This document shows positions 51,873 to 61,604 of a stretch of DNA of 64,000 bases, one piece after another. Both the position numbers and the translations under genes were made by a program. Position 1 is the first letter of the stretch. Every line of letters starts with the position of its first letter. The notes under the pieces were generated by a model that did no database searches, had not been told where the DNA came from, and saw only the letters and a list, made by a program, of their open reading frames with translations. The DNA is from Bremerella sp. P1 (GTDB lineage: Bacteria; Planctomycetota; Planctomycetia; Pirellulales; Pirellulaceae), in contig NZ_CP118164.1 of assembly GCF_028748185.1 (NCBI RefSeq), positions 806,001 to 870,000 on the forward strand, given 5' to 3'.

Positions 51873-53999
51873 TTACTTCTGCGGCGGTTGCTGCGGGCCC
51901 TGTCCTGGCGGCGGAGGAGCCTTGCCTGGCATCGTGTCACTGATGATACCCATCGATTCGATCATCGTGTCGTTGGTGATCTCGTTGTGGCTCAGCACGA
52001 TCAGGTCAGGAATGAAGTTACCGGTTAGTTGTTTGACGGCGGGGCGAATCTGCGGATTGACCAGCACGATCGGCGGCTTGCCAATTTCTCGCAGCTTCTC
52101 GATACCGACGGCAATCGACTTGCACGTCATCTCAATCGCCTGAGGACTCATGCGGGCAAACGCACCGCGTTCCATGTCAATGCCTGAGGCAATCCGGTCC
52201 TGCATCGCGGGATCGAGCGGCACCACGTAGATGCGGCCTTCCTTGTCGCGATACTTGGTACAGATCGTCCGTGCCAGCTTGTGCCGGACGAACTCGGTCA
52301 GCCAGACAGGGTCTTTCGTCCGACCGATATGGTCGCCCAAGGTTTCCAGGATGCGTGCCAACTGACGGATCGAGACTTCTTCGCGAAGCAACAATTGAAG
52401 CACGGCTTGAACATCGCCGATCTTCATCGCTCCAGGAATCAACTCGTCAACCACTGCCGGCGATGTTTCTTTGAGTTCGTCCAGAAGGTGCTTCGTTGCG
52501 TCGCGGGTAAGCAGCTCGTCGGCATGCTTCTTCGAAACACGCTGCAGATGCGTTGCCAGAACCGAAGTTGGTTCCACGATCGTGTAGCCCATCATTTCGG
52601 CTTGAGGCCGCATACCGGGTTCGATCCATACTGCAGGTTGATTGAACGCAGGATCGCGTGTCTTTTCGCCTGGCAGGTCTCCCTTGGCACCACCCATGGC
52701 AATGGCCAGCAGACCATCCGGGTAGATCGTATTCTCGGCAACCACGTTGTTGCTGATCTTGATCCGGTATTGGTTCTCGTGCAGACGCATGTTGTCGCGG
52801 ATGCGGACCTTCGGCAGGATCACGCCAATCTCGCTGGCAACGTTTTGACGAACACCTGTAATGCGTGGCAGCAAGTCGCCACCTCGGGCAGGTGCCGCGA
52901 GACGCACCAAGCCAACGCCCAGTTCCATTTCCATAGGATCGACCGTGAGATAGTCCTCGATCCGGTCGTCCTTCTTAGCGGCTTCCTGTTCTTCTTTCTG
53001 TTTCTTTTCGGTCTCTGCGGCCTCGACTTCTGTCTTCTTGGTTTGTCCCTTCTTGGTCATCACCGCGATGCCCACACAACCGGCACCAATGACCAGCAGC
53101 GGAAGCGTCGGTAGGCCTGAGAAGATGAGCAGCCCTAGGAAGCAGCCAGCCACACCTAGTGCTTCCGGGCGCGAGAACAACTGCTTGATGAATTCCACCG
53201 GCAGGTTCGATTCTTCGGTGCTTCGCGTGACGAGCAAACCGGCGGCAAGCGAGATCAGGAACGCTGGCACCTGGCTCACCAGGCCGTCACCGATGGTCAG
53301 CTTGGTATAGATCTGAGCCGCTTCGAGCACATCCAGTCCGGACGAAACGCCGATGATCAGACCGCCGACGATATTGATCAGAGTAATGACGATACCGGCG
53401 ATCGCGTCACCACGGACGAACTTACTCGCACCGTCCATCGCCCCGAAAAAGTCGGCCTGCTGGGTGATCTCGGCACGTCGCTGCTGGGCTTCGACTTCGT
53501 CGATGATGCCCGCATTCAGGTCGGCATCGATTGCCATCTGACGCCCCGGCATACCATCTAACGCAAAACGAGCCGCCACTTCACTGATACGCGTGGCACC
53601 CTTGGTGATCACCAGAAACTGGATAAGCACGATGATAATAAAGATGATGATCCCGACTTCGACGCGGTCGCCTGCGACGAATTCGCCAAAGCTTTGAATC
53701 ACACCGCCGGCCGCGTCCATCCCTTCGGTAGCCGCCCCGGTCAGAATCAAACGCGTGGTAGCAACGTTGAGAACGAGCCGAGCCAGCGTGGTCGCGAGCA
53801 GCAACGACGGAAAAATATTGAACTCAAGCGGCGTCTTCACGTAGATGGTCGTCAGCAGAATGATGACCCCCGCCGTGATGTTTGCTGTGAGCAGCAAATT
53901 CATCAGCGGCGCCGGCAACGGCATCAAAATCACCAGCACGCTGGTGATGATACCGATCGGCAGGATCAAGTCCTTGAGTCTGCTGAGGCTGAAATCCAC
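51873..53999 (-). CDS. flhA: Flagellar export gate protein FlhA
   Basis: 708 residues, GTG start at 53999. Eight membrane helices in the first 330 residues, the FHIPEP-type motif VAARFALDGMPGRQMAIDADLNAG, then a long cytoplasmic domain with RITGVRQNVASEIGVILPKVRIRDN and PIVLVNPQIRPAVKQL. Forms the export gate ring for flagellar substrates. First gene of the downstream flagellar cluster. Confidence 0.95.
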   Translation of the reverse strand: MDFSLSRLKDLILPIGIITSVLVILMPLPAPLMNLLLTANITAGVIILLTTIYVKTPLEFNIFPSLLLATTLARLVLNVATTRLILTGAATEGMDAAGGVIQSFGEFVAGDRVEVGIIIFIIIVLIQFLVITKGATRISEVAARFALDGMPGRQMAIDADLNAGIIDEVEAQQRRAEITQQADFFGAMDGASKFVRGDAIAGIVITLINIVGGLIIGVSSGLDVLEAAQIYTKLTIGDGLVSQVPAFLISLAAGLLVTRSTEESNLPVEFIKQLFSRPEALGVAGCFLGLLIFSGLPTLPLLVIGAGCVGIAVMTKKGQTKKTEVEAAETEKKQKEEQEAAKKDDRIEDYLTVDPMEMELGVGLVRLAAPARGGDLLPRITGVRQNVASEIGVILPKVRIRDNMRLHENQYRIKISNNVVAENTIYPDGLLAIAMGGAKGDLPGEKTRDPAFNQPAVWIEPGMRPQAEMMGYTIVEPTSVLATHLQRVSKKHADELLTRDATKHLLDELKETSPAVVDELIPGAMKIGDVQAVLQLLLREEVSIRQLARILETLGDHIGRTKDPVWLTEFVRHKLARTICTKYRDKEGRIYVVPLDPAMQDRIASGIDMERGAFARMSPQAIEMTCKSIAVGIEKLREIGKPPIVLVNPQIRPAVKQLTGNFIPDLIVLSHNEITNDTMIESMGIISDTMPGKAPPPPGQGPQQPPQK

Positions 54000-54385
54000 G
54001 AGTTTCTGCGAACTTTTTTCAAGTTTGTCTAAAGGTTTTCTGTGCCCGATCCGACAACGGGCGGGTGGAAGATTACTGAAACCCGTTTGGGGTGTCCAGA
54101 GCGATCAATTGAGTGGAAGTTGTTGTCTGCAGACGAGTTAACTGAGGTTCGCAGTGCTAGCTAGAACAGGCGTCCCTTCCGTGTCTTGTTCCCTCTCCCT
54201 TCCCAAGGGAGAGAGCTAGGGTGAGGGTTGGTGAAGCGGATAGCAGCTTCTCCCCTCACCCTAGGCCCATCCCCCAAGGGGAGCGGGAACTGGAGAGATA
54301 CCTTCGCTAGTCGATTTCACGTTTTTGACGTAAACTTCGGTACCAAACACCTCGCAATCGCAGACGTTTTAGGAATCTGAGCGAC
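54000..54385. other. Region between flhA and the sulfotransferase
   Basis: No gene seen. Contains a dispersed repeat unit (54182-54293). The flhA promoter and the sulfotransferase leader lie here. Confidence 0.55.
54182..54293. repeat. Dispersed repeat of the CTCTCCC...GAGAGGG family
   Basis: CCCTCTCCCTTCCCAAGGGAGAGAGCTAGGGTGAGGGTTGG then CTCCCCTCACCCTAGGCCCATCCCCCAAGGGGAGCGGGAAC. Same two-module design as the unit at 12262-12440. Confidence 0.8.
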
Positions 54386-55561
54386 TTGAATGCCTCATCC
54401 CCCGCCACCGATTCGCAATCGAAACCGGCGGAAGCCTCAAAACCGAAGAAGCCCAAAGCCAACAGTTACCCCTGGTACACGCCACGCGTCTGGCATGGGA
54501 TGCGGGTAGGCACGTGGGCCAGTCTGCTAGCAAAGAACGGTTTCAAGGTCCATCCTCTGAAGCTTGGCCTGGCCACGACCGTTTCCTGCTTTGCGATCAA
54601 CAACAGCATCTGTCACCAACTGCAGAACCTGTTCTTCGGCAAGAAGATCCAAGAAGCCAAAATCGAGAACCCGATCTTCATTCTCGGTCACTGGCGTAGC
54701 GGCACGACCCTTTTGCATGAGTTGATGGCCGCGGACGATCGGTACGCCACGCCGAACACCATCCAGTGCTTCGCGCCGAATATCTTCCTGATCTATGGCC
54801 GGTTGATTGAGAATTACTTCAACTTTTTCATGCCCAAGAGCCGCCCGATGGACAACATGGGCATGGGGTGGTCGAAGCCTCAGGAAGACGAGTTCGGCGT
54901 GTTGAGCCTGGGGGAAATGTCCCCCTACGTTCGCATGGCGTTTCCCAACAACCCCAAGCCAGACCCCGATTACCTCGATCTGGCTGCCGTTCCGCCAGAG
55001 CGCAAGGAAGAGTGGCTCGACACGCTCGATCTTTTCATGCGGATGGTTACGGTCCAGGAACAGAAGCCGCTGATCCTCAAATCGCCTACCCACACCGGCC
55101 GAATTGGCGAACTGGCCGAGCGTTACCCAGACGCCAAGTTCATCCACATTGCCCGAGATCCGTACGACGTCTACGCGTCGACGGTCCGACTGTGGAACAC
55201 GATGGACGAAGTGCAAGCATTCCAGGTCTCGAAGGACGACTACCGCGAGTACGTCTTTGACTGCTTCGAGCGGATGTATGCCGCCTACGATCGTGGGCTG
55301 GCATCGGTTCCGAAAGATAAGGTTTGCCAGACTCGCTACGAAGACCTGATTGCCGATCCGGTTGGGGAAGTTCGCCGCATTTACGAGGCAATCGATCTGG
55401 ACGGGTACGACCGCATCGAACAAGGCGTGCGCGACTATGCTGAGCGCACCAAGGACTATCGCCGCAACAGCCACTCCATGGACGAGACCACCCGTCAGGA
55501 AATCCAACGCCGCTGGCGAGGATATTTCGAGGCCAACGGTTATCCGCTGGACGACGCCTAG
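54386..55561 (+). CDS. Sulfotransferase-family protein
   Basis: 391 residues, TTG start at 54386. The PAPS 5'-phosphosulfate loop is FILGHWRSGTTLLHELM near residue 100, the 3'-phosphate site is FIHIARDPYDVYASTVRLW, and a later TRYEDLIADPVGEVRRIYEAIDL matches the family. It transfers sulfate from PAPS to an unknown acceptor, probably a lipid, glycan or protein. It interrupts the flagellar cluster on the opposite strand. Confidence 0.87.
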   Translation: MNASSPATDSQSKPAEASKPKKPKANSYPWYTPRVWHGMRVGTWASLLAKNGFKVHPLKLGLATTVSCFAINNSICHQLQNLFFGKKIQEAKIENPIFILGHWRSGTTLLHELMAADDRYATPNTIQCFAPNIFLIYGRLIENYFNFFMPKSRPMDNMGMGWSKPQEDEFGVLSLGEMSPYVRMAFPNNPKPDPDYLDLAAVPPERKEEWLDTLDLFMRMVTVQEQKPLILKSPTHTGRIGELAERYPDAKFIHIARDPYDVYASTVRLWNTMDEVQAFQVSKDDYREYVFDCFERMYAAYDRGLASVPKDKVCQTRYEDLIADPVGEVRRIYEAIDLDGYDRIEQGVRDYAERTKDYRRNSHSMDETTRQEIQRRWRGYFEANGYPLDDA

Positions 55562-55678
55562 ACGGCAAATCCGACTTGGGGAAAACGGTCGTTTTTCGCT
55601 AGAATTCTGATTGCGAGACGACTTGGAACCAATCTTCCCCGCACACGGAACTGACTCGACTCGGGAAAGGAAGCCCGG

Positions 55679-57553
55679 ATGCATTTGCTGTTCGATATTC
55701 TGTACGCCGCTCATGCCAACGGCACACACCATAAGCTGGCGATGGATGCGCTGAACCATCTGCCAGCCGAGAACAGCGAACGTCGCCGCAACATCTTCCT
55801 GAAGCACTACGAGCCCTACCTGCGTGGCTCGAAGGACCCCGACAAGAAGTTCAAGGACTTCCGCAATCATGTCCTGCACCCTTCCCAAAACTACTGGGGC
55901 GGAGCCGAGAAAGCGGCCAGAAAGTGGTACGACGAACTGGTCGAGGCGATCCGCTCGGAAAAGTGGAAAGAGGTCGCATACAACGCTGGCGTGCTGAGCC
56001 ACTACTATAGCGACCCGATCATGCCTTTTCACACAGGCAGTTCCCAGGCCGAGAACAACATCCACCGAGCATGTGAATGGAGCATCAGTTGTTCCTACGA
56101 TCGCTTGCGATCCACGGCCGAACTTCGTGGACTGCCGCCGGTACGAATGCCCAGTGGCCAGAATTGGCTGGAACAAATGGTTCGCGATGGAGCGACTAAG
56201 TCGCACGCGCACTACCAGACATTGATCGACCACTACAACTTCAAGCTCGGCCGTCGTAATCCACCACGTGGGCTCGACGTTGCCTGCCGCGATGTGGCTT
56301 CCGAGATGATCGGCTACGCGATCCATGGTTTCGCCAAGATCTTGAATCGCGCCTTCGAGGAAGCGGCCCACGAACCGCCTTACGTGCTGCTGGTCGTCGA
56401 GACCGTTTTCGCCACGCTCGAGATGCCTGTGCAGTGGGTCACCAAGCGAATGGAAAACACCGAGCAGGCCGAACTCGTGCGGCAGATGTTCCGCGAGTAC
56501 CAGAAGACAGGCAAAGTCGAACGCAACCTGCCGGAAGACGTGCGCGTTGTTCGTGACGAGTTGGAAGCCGACATGAATCCGGACGAACCCAAGGAAGGGG
56601 AACGTCCACTTTACGAGGTGCCGGAACTACCGGAGGTAAGCCTCGCTAGTCTCAAGCTGACAGGCACCCGCAAGTCGACAACATTCAAGCCAGAACCGCC
56701 GAAGCCGAGCATTCCGGTCGAACAGGAGAAGCCGAAGCCCCGCGTTTCAATTCCGATCCCTTCCTTTGACGAAGATGACCAGCCAGCACCGAAGCCGGTC
56801 GCCGAGAAGCCACAGCCAACCGAACAATATCAACCGCTCAAACACGTAACGATTCGCCCCAAGGCTCCCGAACCGGAGCCGGAGGTCGAAGATGATGAAA
56901 TACCTGTCAAACGCGTTCAACTAACGCAGCCCCCGATCAAGGAAGAACCACCCAAGGCTGAACCGACTAAGGTCGATCCGCCTGAAGAAGAGTTCCCACC
57001 TTCAGTTTCCATCGCGTCCAAAGAAGAGCCTAAGCCGGAAATCAAACCGCCGGCCGCCGAAGAGCCATCGCGTGAACGTGCAATCGAAGAAAAGAAGCCG
57101 ATCCAAGACAAGCCGCTGAAGTTCTTTTTGAACTGGGATGATCCGGTTGTCGATGCACCTTCGATCGGCAATAAGACGGCAAAGCGTCTGGGTGCTGTAG
57201 GCATCAAGACAGTCGCTCAATTGATTTCAGCCGATGCCAAGTCGGTCGCCCCCAGACTCAAGGCCAAGCACATCACGCCCAAACTATTTGCCGAGTGGCA
57301 GGCTCAGGCCGTGTTAGCCTATCGCATTCCCATGCTCCGTGGCCACGACGCTCAGTTGTTGACCGCATGTGGTTTGGAAACACCAGAGGACGTGGCACAA
57401 GCTTCGGCGAAAGAACTCCTCGAAGAAGTTTCTGAATTTGCTGAGACGACCAATGGCCAGCGAATCATCCGTAGCAGTGATCCACCTGACTTGGCCGAAG
57501 TGACCAATTGGATCGCCTGGGCTCGCCAAGCGCGACGCTCCCAAGCGGCTTAG
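55679..57553 (+). CDS. Zn-phospholipase C-like domain fused to a DUF4332 helix-hairpin-helix domain
   Basis: 624 residues behind AAAGGAAG. Residues 1-230 resemble the zinc-dependent phospholipase C/S1-P1 nuclease fold, with THHKLAMDAL, FRNHVLHPSQNYWGG and AGVLSHYYSDPIMPFHTG, in which the His and Asp zinc ligands are visible. A proline- and Lys/Glu-rich linker covers about 290-470. The end (about 480-610: PSIGNKTAKRLGAVGIKTVAQLISADAKSVAPRL) is DUF4332-like with helix-hairpin-helix motifs. No signal peptide, so the enzyme would act inside the cell or use another export path. Architecture unusual. Confidence 0.75.
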   Translation: MHLLFDILYAAHANGTHHKLAMDALNHLPAENSERRRNIFLKHYEPYLRGSKDPDKKFKDFRNHVLHPSQNYWGGAEKAARKWYDELVEAIRSEKWKEVAYNAGVLSHYYSDPIMPFHTGSSQAENNIHRACEWSISCSYDRLRSTAELRGLPPVRMPSGQNWLEQMVRDGATKSHAHYQTLIDHYNFKLGRRNPPRGLDVACRDVASEMIGYAIHGFAKILNRAFEEAAHEPPYVLLVVETVFATLEMPVQWVTKRMENTEQAELVRQMFREYQKTGKVERNLPEDVRVVRDELEADMNPDEPKEGERPLYEVPELPEVSLASLKLTGTRKSTTFKPEPPKPSIPVEQEKPKPRVSIPIPSFDEDDQPAPKPVAEKPQPTEQYQPLKHVTIRPKAPEPEPEVEDDEIPVKRVQLTQPPIKEEPPKAEPTKVDPPEEEFPPSVSIASKEEPKPEIKPPAAEEPSRERAIEEKKPIQDKPLKFFLNWDDPVVDAPSIGNKTAKRLGAVGIKTVAQLISADAKSVAPRLKAKHITPKLFAEWQAQAVLAYRIPMLRGHDAQLLTACGLETPEDVAQASAKELLEEVSEFAETTNGQRIIRSSDPPDLAEVTNWIAWARQARRSQAA

Positions 57554-57571
57554 CACGCAAGAGGCTACACG

Positions 57572-58681
57572 CTACGCTGCCCTGCCCCGCTCTCGATCGG
57601 CTCGTTCCAGATCTTCCATCGTCGGCATCTGCTTGCCTTGCAGTTCGTAGACGTAACGCAGCACTTCGGCGACCGCTGCGTAACGATCGGCGGGAACCGG
57701 GTAACCGATCTCGGCTTCTTTGTAGAGGGCACGAGCCAGCTCTTTGCGCTCGACGACGGGGATATGATTTTCCAGGGCCAGCCGTCGAATGCGCTGAGCA
57801 ACGTTGCCTGCCCCCTTCGCCACGACCACTGGGGCCGACATCTCGTAGGGATCGTATTTGAGGGCAATTGCCAGTTCGGTTGGGTTGGTGACGACAACAT
57901 CCGCCGTAGGGACATCGTTCGCCATGCGGCTCATCGCCAATTGTCGAGCTACCTGGCGACGCTTGGCGACGATCTGCGGATCGCCTTGCATGGTTTTGAT
58001 TTCCTCGCGGACCTCTTCTTTGGTCATCATCATATCTTGCTCGGCCTTCCAGACCTGGTAGGCATAGTCGAGGATGGCCAAAATCACCAACGCGGCGGCG
58101 ATCTTCATTGAGGTCCACAGCGACGTATCAAGCAGGTACCGAGCCACCTCCATCGTGCTCAACGCTGAGAGCCCGAGGATGGTATCCATTTCAAACCAAA
58201 GTGTCACACCGGCAACAATCGAGATGATCAGGACTTTGCCAATCCCGAAGATCAACTTCATCAAGTTTGTCAGGGACAACATCCGCTGAATGCCAGAAGC
58301 CGGGTTCACGCGGTTCCAATCGAAGCCCAGCTTATCGGGCAGGAACATCACCCCGGACTGCATCATATTGATCCCGACCGCCGCCAAGAACAGCACCGCC
58401 AGAATCGGCAGCATGACCATGGCCAGTCGCCAAAACACGGTAGCCGTATGATTGGTGGCCCACAGGTCGGAAGGGTTCAACGGTGGCACGGAGCCGAGTT
58501 CATCGCGGGTCAGTTGCCCCAGAAAGTCGACCAGGTCGCGACCGAAAAACATGAGCGAACCCAGTGCGACGGCCAGCATCACAGCGGATACCAGGTCCTG
58601 GCTCTTGGGCACCTGACCCTTCTCGCGCGCTTGCTCGCGGCGATGCTGGGTTGCTTCTTCTGTTTTTTCTTGATCTGCCAT
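57572..58681 (-). CDS. flhB: Flagellar export switch protein FlhB
   Basis: 369 residues. Four membrane helices, KTEEATQHRREQAREKGQVPKSQDL at the start, and the cytoplasmic switch domain DVVVTNPTELAIALKYDP. The self-cleavage motif is NPTE in place of NPTH. The C-terminal part (ALENHIPVVERKELARALYKEAEIG) is normal. Downstream of fliR with a 3-bp gap. Confidence 0.93.
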   Translation of the reverse strand: MADQEKTEEATQHRREQAREKGQVPKSQDLVSAVMLAVALGSLMFFGRDLVDFLGQLTRDELGSVPPLNPSDLWATNHTATVFWRLAMVMLPILAVLFLAAVGINMMQSGVMFLPDKLGFDWNRVNPASGIQRMLSLTNLMKLIFGIGKVLIISIVAGVTLWFEMDTILGLSALSTMEVARYLLDTSLWTSMKIAAALVILAILDYAYQVWKAEQDMMMTKEEVREEIKTMQGDPQIVAKRRQVARQLAMSRMANDVPTADVVVTNPTELAIALKYDPYEMSAPVVVAKGAGNVAQRIRRLALENHIPVVERKELARALYKEAEIGYPVPADRYAAVAEVLRYVYELQGKQMPTMEDLERADRERGRAA

Positions 58682-58684
58682 CGC

Positions 58685-59488
58685 CTAATTCTGGGCCGTT
58701 TCGATTGAGCGATGAAACATGGATCGAATGTTATCGACGGTCGGTTCAACCGAACCTTGGAAGATCCACACGACACTGCCGATGGTCAGCATGACAAAGG
58801 CCATCAATAGCATCGTGTTCATACTGAAACCAATGGCCATCAAGTTCAATTGCGGGAGCGTACGGCTGATCACACCCATCACCAACACGCCAACCAACAG
58901 CGCCACCGTACCTGGGGCAGCTGCCTGAACGCCCAAGATCAGCGAATTGGCCAGGGTTTCACGAATGACATGCACCAATTGCACATCGATAGCGGCAACG
59001 CCTGGTGGTATCTCGGCGAACGTGTGCAGCAGGGCTGACATCAGAAAACGATGGCCACCAATGACCAGGAACACGGCCAGCACAACCAGGTCGAAGATGA
59101 CCGCCAGCATAGGGACATTATCGTCGAAGGCCGGATTGAAGACGTCGGCAATCGAGAGACCACCGATCTGCCCCAATAGTTGCCCCGTCATCTGCACGCC
59201 GGCAAATAAGATTTTGATCCCCAGCCCAAGCGATAGGCCAATGATCAATTCGGATCCCATCACGATGATCAGGTTCGCCGCGTTGCCAGGCTCGGGGAAG
59301 TCGTAGTCCCAAAAGACAGGCGTCAGCATCAGCGAAATGGCGACCGCTAGAAACGATTTAACCTGAACCGGGGCGTAGTTCGCTCCTAGCACCGGAGCCG
59401 TAGCCACGAGTCCGCCGATTCGCGTCACGATCGCCGCGAAGATCAGCAGTTGCTCGAGGTTCGGTTCCAAGTACCGAAGCAGTTCCAT
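58685..59488 (-). CDS. fliR: Flagellar export protein FliR
   Basis: 267 residues, about six membrane segments. ELLRYLEPNLEQLLIFAAIVTRIGGLVATAPVLGANYAPVQVKSFLAVAISLMLTPVF is the FliR beginning; LLGQIGGLSIADVFNPAFDDNVPML follows. Part of the export gate, between FliQ and FlhB. Confidence 0.93.
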   Translation of the reverse strand: MELLRYLEPNLEQLLIFAAIVTRIGGLVATAPVLGANYAPVQVKSFLAVAISLMLTPVFWDYDFPEPGNAANLIIVMGSELIIGLSLGLGIKILFAGVQMTGQLLGQIGGLSIADVFNPAFDDNVPMLAVIFDLVVLAVFLVIGGHRFLMSALLHTFAEIPPGVAAIDVQLVHVIRETLANSLILGVQAAAPGTVALLVGVLVMGVISRTLPQLNLMAIGFSMNTMLLMAFVMLTIGSVVWIFQGSVEPTVDNIRSMFHRSIETAQN

Positions 59489-59511
59489 GAAGTGTGCCCC
59501 CTAGCTAGTGA

Positions 59512-59787
59512 TCAACCACCAGCGATCCGGTCGGGTATATTGCTGAACAACTCGACCGTGTAGCCGGCGAGTTTCTGAAAGAGCCATGGAAGCGTAAACG
59601 CCAACGCGACGGCCATCGCCAGAATCTTGGGAACGAACGAGACCGTTTGATCCTGAACCTGCGTCAACGCTTGCAGGAAACCAATCAACAGACCGACGAC
59701 CATGCCCACCACCAGTACCGGGGCACCAATCATCAGGCACATCATCATGGCCTGTCGCGTAAGATCAATTGTCGTTTGCGCATTCAT
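59512..59787 (-). CDS. fliQ: Flagellar export protein FliQ
   Basis: 91 residues, two membrane helices with ALTQVQDQTVSFVPKILAMAVAL between them, the FliQ pattern, and NAQTTIDLTRQAMMMCLMIGAPVLVVGMVVGLLIG at the start. Next to fliP and fliR. Confidence 0.93.
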   Translation of the reverse strand: MNAQTTIDLTRQAMMMCLMIGAPVLVVGMVVGLLIGFLQALTQVQDQTVSFVPKILAMAVALAFTLPWLFQKLAGYTVELFSNIPDRIAGG

Positions 59788-59802
59788 GCGTGGTGCCTAA
59801 GG

Positions 59803-60729
59803 CTAGAGACTGGGAGCGAAACTCTGCATCAACATGCCGATGATTAACGTCCAACCATCGACCAGCACGAAGAGCAAAATCTTAAACGGCAGCGAGATCA
59901 TCACCGGCGGCAACATCATCATGCCCATCGAGATCGTCACGCTGGCAATCACGATGTCGAGAATCAGAAACGGAAGATAAATCTGGAAGCCGATCAGGAA
60001 TGCTGTTTTCAATTCACTGAGCATGAATGCCGGAACCAACGCCTGTAGTGGCACGTCGTCGTACGATTGAGGCTCCCCAATCTCTTCCCGTGTTTTCTTA
60101 GGTAGGAACTCGTAGAACATCCACACATCGTCGCTGTTGCCAGCGATATCGATCTGCTTAGCCATAAACTGCCGGATCGGTTTGACACCTCGTTCCCAGG
60201 CTTCGTCTGGACCGGTAACGCCCGTAACGGGATCTTCCTCGGCAAACAGCTTAAACGGTTGCCCTGTTTCAGGATTCACTTCCTGACGCGTGTAAGGCCC
60301 GATGCTTTCCTGGTAAACCTCTTGCCAGTAAGGATGCATCACCATGAACGTCATGAACATGGCAAGCGCGGTGATCACCTGGCTCGGGGGAAGCTGCTGT
60401 GTGCCGATCGCTTGTCGCAACAGACCGAGCACGATCGTAATGCGAATAAAACTGGTCGTCATGATCAAAAGCGCTGGAGCCAGGCTGATGACCGTCAACA
60501 GCACCATGATCTGGATCGTGCTGGACAGCCCCTGGGGACTGGTCCAATGCTCGGGACCCGCCTTGACGAAATCGCTCAGGTCTTCCACTTCATTCTGGAT
60601 CGGCCGATCGAGTGACGACTCGATAAGCGTCTCTGGGATGGAAGTGGCTTGCTGCGCGATCGCCAGTTGCGGCTGGATGGCAACCGCCAGCGCAATCAAG
60701 GCCCAAGCAAGGTTTCGCAAATAGTGCAT
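59803..60729 (-). CDS. fliP: Flagellar export protein FliP
   Basis: 308 residues from the ATG at 60729. Signal-like N-terminal segment, then IQIMVLLTVISLAPALLIMTTSFIRITIVLGLLRQAIGTQQLPPSQVITALAMFMT, PLQALVPAFMLSELKTAFLIGFQIYLPFLILDIVIASVTISMGMMMLPPVMISLPFKILLFVLVDGW, the FliP signature. The periplasmic loop is long. Core of the gate. Confidence 0.95.
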   Translation of the reverse strand: MHYLRNLAWALIALAVAIQPQLAIAQQATSIPETLIESSLDRPIQNEVEDLSDFVKAGPEHWTSPQGLSSTIQIMVLLTVISLAPALLIMTTSFIRITIVLGLLRQAIGTQQLPPSQVITALAMFMTFMVMHPYWQEVYQESIGPYTRQEVNPETGQPFKLFAEEDPVTGVTGPDEAWERGVKPIRQFMAKQIDIAGNSDDVWMFYEFLPKKTREEIGEPQSYDDVPLQALVPAFMLSELKTAFLIGFQIYLPFLILDIVIASVTISMGMMMLPPVMISLPFKILLFVLVDGWTLIIGMLMQSFAPSL

Positions 60730-60732
60730 CAA

Positions 60733-61413
60733 CTAGGCCTCCAGGAATCCACGTGCTGGCTTGTGTCCCATTTGGCTCAGCACATCTTGGAACGTGGCCG
60801 TCATGCTGCCGGGTGAATCTTGACGAACAATCGTCAGCAGGCGTTCGACTTCGCTAGGATCGGTGATCTCGGTCAGTGTTTCGACGCTGTTGGGCGTAAC
60901 GCACAAGAGCAGGAGCTTCTGACCGACGCGAACCAATTCCAACTGCTGCTTACCACTGAGTTGGCTCTTACCCAGAACCTGGATAATCTCTTTGGAAAGC
61001 CGGCCGCCGCCTGGTTTCATATTCTTCTTACCGACCCAGGCAAACATCAGAAACAAGCCGACCACTACGAACAGGCTCGCAGCGATGCTGGCCGTTTGAT
61101 TGCCTTGGAAGTTGAAGACCGGCATTGAGACGCCTTCGTCCTTAGCCTTGCTCGGGGGCGGAAGCTTCAGCGGCTCGACTGCTGCCGCAGGCTGAGCGAC
61201 GGCAGGATTAGCCATGTTGCCGCCTACTTCCGGCACCGCTTCAACATGCAGTGCTTGAGCCAGCGGAGGCATGGCGGGTGGAGCTTCGTTTTGGATCTGC
61301 AGCGGCTGATTGGGTGGCACTTGCGAGCCCGAGTAGTCGTTGGCCATCGCATCGTGTGCAACCACGATCCAAGTCATTGCCAACACGCTCGCAGCAAGGA
61401 TTCCGTTCCGCAT
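60733..61413 (-). CDS. fliO: FliO-like flagellar membrane protein
   Basis: 226 residues from the ATG at 61413, with AGGAAG upstream; a GTG at 61434 is the other possibility. N-terminal signal-like segment, Pro-rich periplasmic part, one membrane helix (ASIAASLFVVVGLFLMFAWVG), then a cytoplasmic FliO segment (IIQVLGKSQLSGKQQLELVRVGQKLLLLCVTPNSVETLTEI). It helps FliP assembly. 3 bp before fliP. Confidence 0.85.
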   Translation of the reverse strand: MRNGILAASVLAMTWIVVAHDAMANDYSGSQVPPNQPLQIQNEAPPAMPPLAQALHVEAVPEVGGNMANPAVAQPAAAVEPLKLPPPSKAKDEGVSMPVFNFQGNQTASIAASLFVVVGLFLMFAWVGKKNMKPGGGRLSKEIIQVLGKSQLSGKQQLELVRVGQKLLLLCVTPNSVETLTEITDPSEVERLLTIVRQDSPGSMTATFQDVLSQMGHKPARGFLEA

Positions 61414-61604
61414 GAAAGTCTTCCTGATTTTCACTCAAGTCGCGAAGGCGACTAGGCCGAAAAAGATAGTGGGGAATTAGCTTCCTGCCGCATCCCATCT
61501 CCCACACAATAATTGCGGGTGAGGCATCTTAGAAACTGGGCCGTCTCGGCTCAAGACGAATCAGGCGAAACACTGGGCAATTGCGTGCTAGCAGACGCCT
61601 GTTA

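Noticed and set aside
54527-56371. 614-codon minus-strand frame opposite the sulfotransferase and PLC fusion
   Set aside because: It covers parts of two well-supported plus-strand genes and their gap; no motifs.
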